Part shown: positions 36,377 to 43,063 of the stretch, one piece after another
How positions within the stretch are numbered: position 1 is the stretch's first letter
Layout of the letters: each line of letters begins with the position of its first letter
DNA from: G965205525 sp965205525
GTDB lineage: Bacteria > Pseudomonadota > Gammaproteobacteria > JABABF01
Length of the DNA: 64,000 nt
Reading direction: 5' to 3'
NCBI GenBank assembly: GCA_965205525.1
Contig: OZ242171.1
Span: forward strand, 1-64,000
Made by a program: the position numbers and the translations under genes
The notes under the pieces: generated by a model
Told to the model about the DNA's origin: nothing
Database searches by the model: none
Seen by the model: the letters and a program-made list of their open reading frames with translations, nothing else

Positions 36377-36676
36377 GGTTTCTACCCTCATCGCAGGCGG
36401 CCATTGCCTGGCCGCCGATATACTTGTCTAGGATGGCGCAAAGCGTACTCCACCGCCCTTGCAAGGTCAAGCAGTAAACCTTCGGATGTTTCCCTGGTAC
36501 AGAAATTCTGTACATCTCGCCGAGCAGTGCAATGAGCCTGCCGGATTTTCACAGTCAGCGGGTCCCTGCCGCCGGACGACAGGGGAGAGCTGCGCGCATG
36601 CTGAGGTTTCGGCAATCGCAATATGGGAATATGATAGGCGCATTCAATTCTGGCCAATGGCACTAATCCGACCGGC
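36377..36676. other. Divergent intergenic region upstream of Rieske and DnaJ-like genes
   Basis: About 300 bases without a convincing gene. It should contain promoters in both directions. The only structure I can defend is the palindrome at 36497-36513. Confidence 0.4.
36497..36513. promoter_or_regulatory. Perfect 17-bp palindrome, candidate operator
   Basis: GTACAGAA-A-TTCTGTAC, two perfect 8-base arms around one base, about 120 bases upstream of the Rieske oxygenase start. Size and symmetry fit a TetR- or GntR-type operator. No regulator gene is next to it. A chance 8-bp inverted repeat is possible but unlikely at this position. Confidence 0.5.
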
Positions 36677-37147
36677 ATGATCCGCTTTCTCCTTGCGGCT
36701 CTTCTCCTTCTGGGGGCATGGCTTTTCCTTCGCAGTCTGCATCGTAGCTACGGTCGGCGCATGTGGCTGCCTGTGATTATTGTCACGGCCGTGCTGGTGC
36801 TGGCGGTGATGGCGGCGGCGGGGCGGATGCACTGGGTTGGCCCAGCCGCTGCTGCTCTATTCGCCAGCCTGTTCGCCGCCCTGAAATTCCTTCTTCCGCG
36901 TCTTTTGACCCTGCTGCCTTGGCTGATGAGATGGCGGCATAGCCGAAATCAGACACCGCCGGATGCGGGGGCGAAGCCGATGGACCGGGAGCAGGCCCTG
37001 GCTGTGCTGGGGCTGAAGGAAAGGGCCAGTCGGGAAGAGATTCTCGCTGCCCATCGGCGCCTGATGCAGAAAATTCATCCGGACCGTGGGGGCACCCAGC
37101 ACTTGGCAGGAACCCTAAATCGCGCCCGGGACGTGCTGCTGGGCTAG
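36677..37147 (+). CDS. Membrane-anchored DnaJ-domain protein
   Basis: 156 residues. The first ~85 hold three hydrophobic segments; the C-terminal ~55 are a J-domain with MDREQALAVLGLKERASREEILAAH and the HPD motif in KIHPDRGG. The order (membrane part then J-domain at the very end) is that of TIM14-like bacterial J-proteins, which stimulate a DnaK partner at the membrane. It is the only plus-strand gene in this part of the catabolic block. Confidence 0.85.
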   Translation: MIRFLLAALLLLGAWLFLRSLHRSYGRRMWLPVIIVTAVLVLAVMAAAGRMHWVGPAAAALFASLFAALKFLLPRLLTLLPWLMRWRHSRNQTPPDAGAKPMDREQALAVLGLKERASREEILAAHRRLMQKIHPDRGGTQHLAGTLNRARDVLLG

Positions 37148-37210
37148 TAACCTGCGTGAGGTCCAGCCGTTCCCGGCGCCAATAAAGAGAGCGCGCCCGC
37201 TTTTATCCCG

Positions 37211-38812
37211 TCATCCGGGGCGGCGATCTCGCCAGGGGCGGGCCTTTTCTAACTGCGCACCGAACCGAAACAGGGTGGCCTCATCGCCGAAACGGGCGGC
37301 AAACATAGTGCCGATGGGCACTTGGTCGGCATTCCAGTACAGCGGCACAGACATGGCCGGCTGTCCGGTGATGTTGTACAGCGTGGTAAAGATCACAAAG
37401 GGCAGCACCCTGCGTGCAAAATCCTCGGCATTCTGTCCCAGGTCCAGATAGCCTAAGGGGGGAGGCGGTGCGGCCAAGGTGGGGGTCAGCACGATATCAA
37501 AGTCCCGCATGAAATGCGCCGCCTGCACCATCGTCTGCTCCAGCTGGCGCCGGGCTGCCAGATATTGCGCCCCGTTAATCTTCCGGCCCCCCTCTACCCG
37601 CAGCAGGGTCAGGGGCTCTAATTCTGCCGCCGATACTGGCTGTCCGCGTCTCTGCTCCACTGCCTGCACCGTGCTTAGGGCGCTCACGCTGAGTATTGCG
37701 CCGGCGGCAGCGGCAATTTTTTGCACGGGGATGTCCAGTGCCGGCATCTGCACGATTTCGTGGCCCAGTTCGCTGCATAGATCCGTTGCATCCCGCAGCG
37801 CCGCCAGACAGTCCGGATGCAGCGGTATAGCATTTTCAGCGTTCCCATAGGAGGCGGGCACTGCGATGCGAAGACGCCCCGGAGACCTTTTTGTTTCCTC
37901 CAGATAGGGCCGCTTGGGCGGCGGCGGCCCGTTTGTTGCGCCCGGTTCCAGCCCTTGGGTTGCATCCAGCAGGGCCGCGCTGTCTCGCACGGTGCGGGTT
38001 ATGGCGTGCCCCACCGAGAGACCCGCGTTGACTTCAAGGGGGGAGGGCCCCAGAGGGGTTCGGCCGCGGCTGGTTTTCAGACCGAACAGGCCGCAGCAGG
38101 AGGCGGGAATGCGGATTGAGCCGCCGCCGTCGGTGGCGTGGGCAGCGGGAAGCACCCCCGCCGCCACCGCTGCCGCCGCACCGCCGGAGGAGCCGCCACT
38201 GCTGAGATTGGTGTTCCAGGGATTGCGAGTGGCACCGAACAGGAGCGACTCAGTGGTGACAGAGCCGCCGAATTCCGGTGTCGTCGTTCTGCCGAAGATC
38301 ACCAGGCCTGCCCGCTGGCAGCGGTGTACGAGGGTGCTGGTAAAAGAGGAGGTGAAATCGCGAAACAGCCGTGAGCCGGAGGTGGTGCGTGTGCCCTCCA
38401 GGTGCAGGCCCAGATCCTTCAGAAGATAGGGCACTCCGGCAAGAGGGCCCTCCGGCAGGCCCTTGGCAATTCTCTGCCGCGCATGCTCGTAGAGGCGCAC
38501 GGCCATAAAGTTCAGCTCCGGGTTGACTGCTTCCGCGCTTTGGATGGCATAGTCCAGCAGCTCCAGGGGGTCTGCATCCCCGCGGCGGACCAGCTGTGCA
38601 AGCCCCACCGCGTCGTAGCTGCGGTATTCCTCTAATCTGGACAGCGAGCGTACCGAGGCGCAGCCTGGCAGGACAGGACTCAGGGCGGCACCGGCAGCCA
38701 GCAGTGCAGAGCCCCGCAGCAAATCTCTGCGGCGGGGCCGAAGATAGTCGGCGCTGTCGGTTGGTTCGCGCTTTGCCGCGAGAGATGCGGAAGCATTTGT
38801 CTTTTTGTTCAT
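37211..38812 (-). CDS. Amidase-signature hydrolase, exported by Tat
   Basis: 533 residues. N-terminal Tat motif RRRDLLRGSALL, followed by a possible lipobox (LPGC). The amidase-signature triad is visible: Lys in YLLKDLG, cis-Ser in SSGGSSGG and nucleophile Ser in DGGGSIRIPASCCGL. Hydrolyses an amide or ester in the periplasm; substrate unknown. It stands 44 bases before the CitE-like gene on the same strand. Confidence 0.88.
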   Translation of the reverse strand: MNKKTNASASLAAKREPTDSADYLRPRRRDLLRGSALLAAGAALSPVLPGCASVRSLSRLEEYRSYDAVGLAQLVRRGDADPLELLDYAIQSAEAVNPELNFMAVRLYEHARQRIAKGLPEGPLAGVPYLLKDLGLHLEGTRTTSGSRLFRDFTSSFTSTLVHRCQRAGLVIFGRTTTPEFGGSVTTESLLFGATRNPWNTNLSSGGSSGGAAAAVAAGVLPAAHATDGGGSIRIPASCCGLFGLKTSRGRTPLGPSPLEVNAGLSVGHAITRTVRDSAALLDATQGLEPGATNGPPPPKRPYLEETKRSPGRLRIAVPASYGNAENAIPLHPDCLAALRDATDLCSELGHEIVQMPALDIPVQKIAAAAGAILSVSALSTVQAVEQRRGQPVSAAELEPLTLLRVEGGRKINGAQYLAARRQLEQTMVQAAHFMRDFDIVLTPTLAAPPPPLGYLDLGQNAEDFARRVLPFVIFTTLYNITGQPAMSVPLYWNADQVPIGTMFAARFGDEATLFRFGAQLEKARPWRDRRPG

Positions 38813-38856
38813 GATTTAGCTTTACTCCGCGAAAAACAGCAGATCAAGGGTCGATT

Positions 38857-39702
38857 CTAACCTTTCGCCGCCCGCGCCAGAATCCGCTCCGCCGCCGCCG
38901 CATGCAGGCTTTCCACCACTCGGCCATCCGCCACCGCGATGCCGCGCCCCTCGGCTTCCGCTTTTCGCCAGGCGGCGAGGGTTCTTTTTGCCTGTTCAAT
39001 TTCCGCCGCGCTCGGCGCAAACACCCGGTTGGCGATATCCACCTGATCCGGGTGCACCAGAGTCTTGCCGTCAAAGCCCAGCCGGCGCCCCTGCTTGCAG
39101 GCAGCTTCAAAACCTTCCATGTCCCGAAAGTCCAGGTGCACGCCGTCCAAGATTTCTATGCCCGCCGCCCGGGCTGCCAGTACCGCGTGGGACAGGGCGT
39201 ATTGCAGCCCTGCACGCTCCCGGGTGTGGGGCACCCGAAGCATGGCAGTCAGGTCTGAAGTGCCCATCACCAGCAATTCAACCCTGGGGTGGGCGGCGAT
39301 GGCAGCGGCGGCCAGCACCCCCGCCGGGGTTTCAATCATCGCCCAGAGGGGAATGTCGCTGTCTGCCGCAGCCAGCCAGCTGGCCGCCATGTCCAGCATT
39401 TCAACGGTCTCCACCTTCGGCAGCACCGCCGCATCTGCGCCTGCCGCTGCCGCCATATCCTCTCGCCCCCAGGGTGTATCCGCTCCATTGACCCGCAGTG
39501 CGCGCTCGCCGGTGCGCCAGCCATCTTCGGCTAGCGCCCGGACAGCATTTTCTCGGGCCTGCTCCTTGCCAGAGGGTGCCACCGCATCCTCCAGGTCAAT
39601 GATGACCATGTCTGCGGGCAGGGCAGCTGCCTTTGCCAGTGCCCGAGGCTTGTCGCCCGGCACAAACAGTGCGCTGCGGCGGGGGGAGATTTTGTGTGAC
39701 AT
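38857..39702 (-). CDS. CitE/HpcH-type C-C lyase (malyl- or citramalyl-CoA lyase-like)
   Basis: 281 residues with SALFVPGDKPRAL, the acidic metal motif VIIDLEDAVAPSGK, LPKVET, WAMIETPAGV (Glu ligand) and LLVMGTSDL (Asp). Family members cleave malyl-CoA, citramalyl-CoA or citryl groups. I chose the ATG at 39702 because the family begins 8-10 residues before LFVPG; the open frame goes 16 codons further. Fits a catabolic acyl-CoA context. Confidence 0.85.
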   Translation of the reverse strand: MSHKISPRRSALFVPGDKPRALAKAAALPADMVIIDLEDAVAPSGKEQARENAVRALAEDGWRTGERALRVNGADTPWGREDMAAAAGADAAVLPKVETVEMLDMAASWLAAADSDIPLWAMIETPAGVLAAAAIAAHPRVELLVMGTSDLTAMLRVPHTRERAGLQYALSHAVLAARAAGIEILDGVHLDFRDMEGFEAACKQGRRLGFDGKTLVHPDQVDIANRVFAPSAAEIEQAKRTLAAWRKAEAEGRGIAVADGRVVESLHAAAAERILARAAKG

Positions 39703-39875
39703 GCTGCTTGCCTGAGAGCTGATCTTTTTGCGCAGCCCGGCGGAAATCAATATATAGCCTTTAGATCACCCAGGTGGACAGACCGGCAGCCCCCAGCACG
39801 GCTTCCAAGGTATCGGCAGCCGTCCGCCGGAGGAGATGCGGCACCCTAATCCTCGCGGGCAGAAAACGCGGGCTT

Positions 39876-40202
39876 TTACTGGCCGCCCTGGGCACTGGGG
39901 AGATGCACCACCAGATCCTCCAGATCCTCCGTGAGAATAATCTGACAGCCGAGACGGCTGGTCTCCCGACGGTGGCTGGCGGTATCCAGCATCGTCAGCT
40001 CTTGGGACACGGGGGGCGGTATCTTGTCTTTCCATTCTCCTTCAATGTAACAGTGGCAGGTGGCGCAGGAGCACATGCCGCCGCAGACCGCCTCAATGCC
40101 GGGCACCATGTTCAGCTGCGCACCCTCCATAACCGTCATGCCTGACTCCACATCCACCTTATGCTCTGTGCCGCCGTGCTCAATGTAGGTGACAGAGGGC
40201 AT
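39876..40202 (-). CDS. Adrenodoxin-type [2Fe-2S] ferredoxin (intact copy)
   Basis: 108 residues. Cluster ligands are Cys40, Cys46, Cys49 (CGGMCSCATC) and Cys86 (LGCQI), the adrenodoxin spacing. Such ferredoxins feed P450s or Rieske oxygenases. I take the ATG at 40202, not one six codons upstream, because the same ATG is kept in the two broken copies at 42836 and 44803. Its first ~55 codons are duplicated twice more upstream on the same strand, each time fused to an unrelated cassette. Confidence 0.9.
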   Translation of the reverse strand: MPSVTYIEHGGTEHKVDVESGMTVMEGAQLNMVPGIEAVCGGMCSCATCHCYIEGEWKDKIPPPVSQELTMLDTASHRRETSRLGCQIILTEDLEDLVVHLPSAQGGQ

Positions 40203-40276
40203 ATCAATTTTTCCTGCCAAAACGAGAGATTCTATTGTATATGGTTTTCATGGGATCATAAAAAGATTGCATACGG
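40042..40276 (-). repeat. Direct repeat R, copy 3 (joined to the intact ferredoxin)
   Basis: 235 bases: on the minus strand ~73 bases matching the sulfotransferase 3' end, then the first ~160 bases of the ferredoxin gene. By eye well above 90% identical to 42676-42910 and 44645-44877. Only this copy continues into a complete ferredoxin. Confidence 0.92.
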
Positions 40277-40453
40277 TAATTTTAGGTTTTCCCACGCGGA
40301 AAGAGGATGGTTTGTTATGGCTTCGGGAATATCAATATTCTGATCCTGAAGTAGTTTGGTTGCTTTCTCCCTTGTCAGCCGGGCATCCTTGAGCGAATCA
40401 AGCCAGCGATCTAATTGATCAAGAGTGGTTTGTTGGTAGATTTTTAGTTGCAT
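40256..40453 (-). CDS. Small helical ORF coupled to DUF2971 gene, cassette A
   Basis: 65 residues, charged and helical, with LDQLDRWLDSLKDARLT and ending WENLKLPYAIFL. The ATG overlaps the stop of the DUF2971 frame (TAATG), so translation is probably coupled. A 57-residue relative sits in the same place in cassette B, lacking ~8 residues (around LQDQNIDIP). No family recognised. Its last codons and stop lie inside direct repeat R. Conservation plus coupling suggest a real partner, perhaps an antitoxin or accessory subunit; this is inference. Confidence 0.6.
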   Translation of the reverse strand: MQLKIYQQTTLDQLDRWLDSLKDARLTREKATKLLQDQNIDIPEAITNHPLSAWENLKLPYAIFL

Positions 40454-41415
40454 TAATAATTTCTGTATGGAATACCCGATTTCTTTACTGTTAAATCTTT
40501 CCACTGCTGTTGCTTTTTCAACCATTTTTTCCACTCGGCTGGCCTTTGCGCATTGGGGCCGAGGATAACCTCGTTAAAGCGAAAGTCTTTATCTGTTTCC
40601 AGGTAGAAACGTGGAGGGATATTCTCCATGTCAGTTTCTATCTCATCCGGTTTTGTCTCATCCGGTCCCTGTTGCTGATTTTCTTCTGTAAGATGACGAA
40701 AACGAATAACCCGCAGCTCTTTTTCTTCTTTATAGTGGTCTGCTTTGAAAAGAAAACGGATTTCATCGAGCAGTTCACGGACAAGTTTTAGAAGTGTATC
40801 TTTGTAAAGTTTATCTTTGGGAAGCATATCTTCGGGAAGTTTATCTTTGGGAAGTTTGTCCTTTATTTTCTGTAATGAGTCCGCTACTTTCTTCAATTCA
40901 TCTGCCAATTTCACCTTCATTTCCCCCTTCATTTCCCCCTTCATTTCCCCCTTCATTTCCCCCTTCATTTCCCCCTTCATTTCCCCCTTCATTTCCCCCT
41001 TCATTTCCTCCTTCATTTCCTCCTTCATTTCCTCCTTCATTTCCTCTTGGTAAACAATTCTATAAAGCGGTGGTTTGGCTGGAATTTTTTGGCTTGCCTT
41101 ATCCAATTGAAGCATTTCTCCTATTGCTGCCGAGAAATTTTCAGCAAAACAATCCCTATCATGTTTGAAAACAAGACAGACTCCCCCGGCTTCCTTTCCA
41201 TCATGTTTGCCGTATGTGCGCCATAAAAACAGCTTGTCTTTCTTCTCGTCTTTCTGCTTGTCTTTCTGCTTGTCCTCGGGATCTACAGTAACAAAACTGC
41301 CAATATACGCTGGGGAAATATACGAAGATATGTCTGGATAAAAATCATCCTTCACATTGACTTTGTGTTCTTCCATTATTTGGGAAAACACATCCCCTTC
41401 TTCTGGATCATTCAT
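40453..41415 (-). CDS. DUF2971-type domain, 3' part of a frameshifted TPR-DUF2971 gene (cassette A)
   Basis: 320 residues in a different frame from the TPR half upstream. It begins MNDPEEGDVF, the NDPxE motif of DUF2971, with LFLWRTYGKHDGKEAGG further on. Nearly the same sequence forms residues ~230-500 of the intact gene in cassette B. The HYTSLHTLKNLV segment that should precede the motif is present in this frame but before the first usable start. Short tandem repeats abound: KQKD, (EMKG/E)x11, DKLPK. It is either broken, expressed separately, or joined by slippage. Confidence 0.6.
   Translation of the reverse strand: MNDPEEGDVFSQIMEEHKVNVKDDFYPDISSYISPAYIGSFVTVDPEDKQKDKQKDEKKDKLFLWRTYGKHDGKEAGGVCLVFKHDRDCFAENFSAAIGEMLQLDKASQKIPAKPPLYRIVYQEEMKEEMKEEMKEEMKGEMKGEMKGEMKGEMKGEMKGEMKGEMKVKLADELKKVADSLQKIKDKLPKDKLPEDMLPKDKLYKDTLLKLVRELLDEIRFLFKADHYKEEKELRVIRFRHLTEENQQQGPDETKPDEIETDMENIPPRFYLETDKDFRFNEVILGPNAQRPAEWKKWLKKQQQWKDLTVKKSGIPYRNY
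40915..41046 (-). repeat. 12-bp minisatellite, 11 copies, inside DUF2971 frame
   Basis: Eleven perfect head-to-tail copies of CTTCATTTCC(C/T)C on the plus strand, seven with CCC then four with CTC. They encode GEMK x7 and EEMK x4, in frame, so copy number can change without frame loss. The paralogue in cassette B has only one related unit (GEIK). Confidence 0.95.
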
Positions 41416-41465
41416 ATATCCAGCATTATAAAGCCGGAAACATCCTTTTTCTCCGACAAGATTTT

Positions 41466-42596
41466 TCAGGGTATGTAAAGAAGTATAATGCGCAACTTCT
41501 CTTGTCTCTTCTTCTCTTGTCTCTTCGTCTCTTCGGGCTTTTGGAACAAGCGAGCTTGTATTGTTTTGATTGCTTTGAACAAATCACATAAAATATTAAA
41601 AATTTCAGATCTATCTCTGTATTGATGAATATCTTTAAGATGAAATGCTATGTAAACCAATACATGCTGAAATCTCACACTCGAGTCAAATTCGCAACAT
41701 TTTAAAAAACTCTTAAGAGAGCATTCGTAATCAAGCTTCAAATAATATGCAATGCCCCTCCCGAGATAAGCCGCTGCATTTTTTTTGTCTAGTGCTATTG
41801 CTTCATCAAAAGCTGTAATGGCACGGTCATAATCGTCCTTAGAACGGTCATAATCGTCCTTAGGATGGTCATAATTGCCCTTAGACATGTATGCATGGCC
41901 CTTCGCGAGATAAGCCGCTATATTCTTTGGGCCTAGTGCTATTGCTTTATCGGAATCTGTAATGGCACGGTTATAATCTCCCTGCGAACAATATGCAATG
42001 CCTCTCTCGACATAAGCCGCCGTATAATTTTTGTCTAGTTCTATTGCTTCATCAAAAGCTGTAATGGCACTGTCATAATCATCACCCTTACCCCTCGAAA
42101 AATATGCATTGCCTCTCCAGTAATAAGTCTCCGCATCCTTAGGTTTTGGCTCAATTGCCTTGTCGGAGTCTGTAATGGCACGGTCATAATCTCCCTTATA
42201 TATGTATGCGATGCTTCTCCATTTATAAGAATCCGCATCCTTAGGTTTTAACTCAATTGCTTTATCAATATCTGTAATGGCACGGTCATTATCTCCCTTA
42301 GATCTGTATGCAATGCCTCTCCCGACATAAGCCCCTGTATTATTTGGGTCTAGTGCTATTGCTTTATCGAAATCTGTAATAGCACGGTCATTATCTCCCT
42401 TCGAAAAATATGTAATACCTCTCAATTCATAAGCAGCCGCATTTTTTTTGTCTAGTGCTATTGCTTTGCCAAAAGCTGTAATGGCACGATCATAATCACC
42501 CTTTTTATGGTATTCTATAGCTCGCTTTATATAAGCAGCCACATTATTTTCTATAGGCTCTTGAGGATCGCCTTGATTTCCATTTGTCTCCGTCAT
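41466..42596 (-). CDS. TPR-repeat protein, 5' part of a frameshifted TPR-DUF2971 gene (cassette A)
   Basis: 376 residues with eight tetratricopeptide repeats (e.g. AAYELRGITYFSKGDNDRAI), then FQHVLVYIAFHLKD and LFQKP, after which the frame departs from the cassette B paralogue and stops. The first 24 residues (MTETNGNQGDPQEPIENNVA) match cassette B exactly. GAGG precedes the ATG at 42596. Between shared flanks, cassette A has 34 bases where B has 11, a net +23 that shifts the frame. TPRs usually bind protein partners. Eight repeats here versus four in B. Confidence 0.7.
   Translation of the reverse strand: MTETNGNQGDPQEPIENNVAAYIKRAIEYHKKGDYDRAITAFGKAIALDKKNAAAYELRGITYFSKGDNDRAITDFDKAIALDPNNTGAYVGRGIAYRSKGDNDRAITDIDKAIELKPKDADSYKWRSIAYIYKGDYDRAITDSDKAIEPKPKDAETYYWRGNAYFSRGKGDDYDSAITAFDEAIELDKNYTAAYVERGIAYCSQGDYNRAITDSDKAIALGPKNIAAYLAKGHAYMSKGNYDHPKDDYDRSKDDYDRAITAFDEAIALDKKNAAAYLGRGIAYYLKLDYECSLKSFLKCCEFDSSVRFQHVLVYIAFHLKDIHQYRDRSEIFNILCDLFKAIKTIQARLFQKPEETKRQEKKRQEKLRIILLYIP
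41496..41525 (-). repeat. Tandem 15-mer at the frameshift point
   Basis: Two exact copies of CTTCTCTTGTCTCTT (plus strand), followed by the related CGTCTCTTCGGG. It is absent from the paralogous gene, where the frame stays open. It marks where the TPR and DUF2971 frames of cassette A part. Confidence 0.85.
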
Positions 42597-42611
42597 AATT
42601 ACCTCGTTAAA

Positions 42612-42836
42612 TTATAAATGCCGTAAGGAAGTTGTACGAAAGTTATTTCTTGTCCGGTCAATTCTTTCTGTCCCATCAATGTAACAGTGGCAGGTGGCGC
42701 AGGAGCACAGGCCGCCGCAGACCGCCTCAATGCCGGGCACCGTGTTCAGCTGCGCACCCTCCATAACCGTCATGCCTGACTCCACCGCCACCCTATGCTC
42801 TGTGCCGCCGTGCTCAATGTAGGTGACAGAGGGCAT
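42612..42836 (-). pseudogene. Truncated ferredoxin 5' fragment (second copy)
   Basis: 74 codons. The first ~54 match the intact ferredoxin, including three cluster Cys (CGGLCSCATC), then the sequence switches to ERIDRTRNNFRTTSLRHL and stops. The fourth ligand (Cys86) is missing, so no normal [2Fe-2S] site can form. The same tail occurs in the third copy, so the junction arose once and was duplicated. Ends 16 bases before the cassette A start. Confidence 0.88.
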
Positions 42837-42910
42837 ATCAATTTCTCTTGCCAGGACGAAAGATTCTATTGTATATGGTTTTCATGGGATCATAAAAAGA
42901 TTGCATACGG
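42676..42910 (-). repeat. Direct repeat R, copy 2
   Basis: 235 bases, the middle of three copies. On the minus strand it forms the 3' end of cassette B and leads into cassette A. Spacing to copy 3 is 2634 bases, to copy 1 1969 bases. Confidence 0.92.
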
Positions 42911-43063
42911 TAATTTTAGGTTTTCCCACGCGGAAAGAGGATGGTTTGTTATGGCTTCAAGTAGTTCGACCGCTTTCTCGCTTGTCAGCCGAGCATCCTT
43001 GAGCGAATCAAGCCAGCGATCTAATTGATCAAGGGCAGTTTGTCGGTAGGTTTTGAGTTGCAT
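42890..43063 (-). CDS. Small helical ORF coupled to TPR-DUF2971 gene, cassette B
   Basis: 57 residues: LDQLDRWLDSLKDARLT in the middle, ending WENLKLPYAIFL. The start shares its A with the stop of the TPR-DUF2971 gene (TAATG), the same coupling as in cassette A. The two copies differ by several substitutions and a deletion that keeps the frame, which supports a translated, selected peptide. Too short for most gene callers. Confidence 0.6.
   Translation of the reverse strand: MQLKTYRQTALDQLDRWLDSLKDARLTSEKAVELLEAITNHPLSAWENLKLPYAIFL

Noticed and set aside
36388..36678. Minus-strand frame filling the gap upstream of the Rieske gene
   Set aside because: No family features, ends in the Rieske start and would cover the palindrome; probably chance in GC-rich DNA.
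39766..40035. Minus-strand frame between the CitE-like gene and the ferredoxin
   Set aside because: Overlaps most of the ferredoxin C-terminus in another frame and has random-looking composition.
40915..41046. The 12-bp repeats as a CRISPR array
   Set aside because: Head-to-tail units without spacers, in frame inside a coding region.
40794..41168. Plus-strand frame with repeated SFPPSFPP
   Set aside because: Antisense reading of the minisatellite and the DUF2971 frame; no ribosome site and no relation to cassette B.
42611..42616. TATAAT just upstream of the cassette A start (and the same at 44580-44585 for cassette B) as a promoter
   Set aside because: The -10 box is perfect but no -35 is visible at 16-18 bases, and transcription from it would leave almost no leader, placing the GAGG ribosome site at the very 5' end. 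It may still work, but I could not support it.
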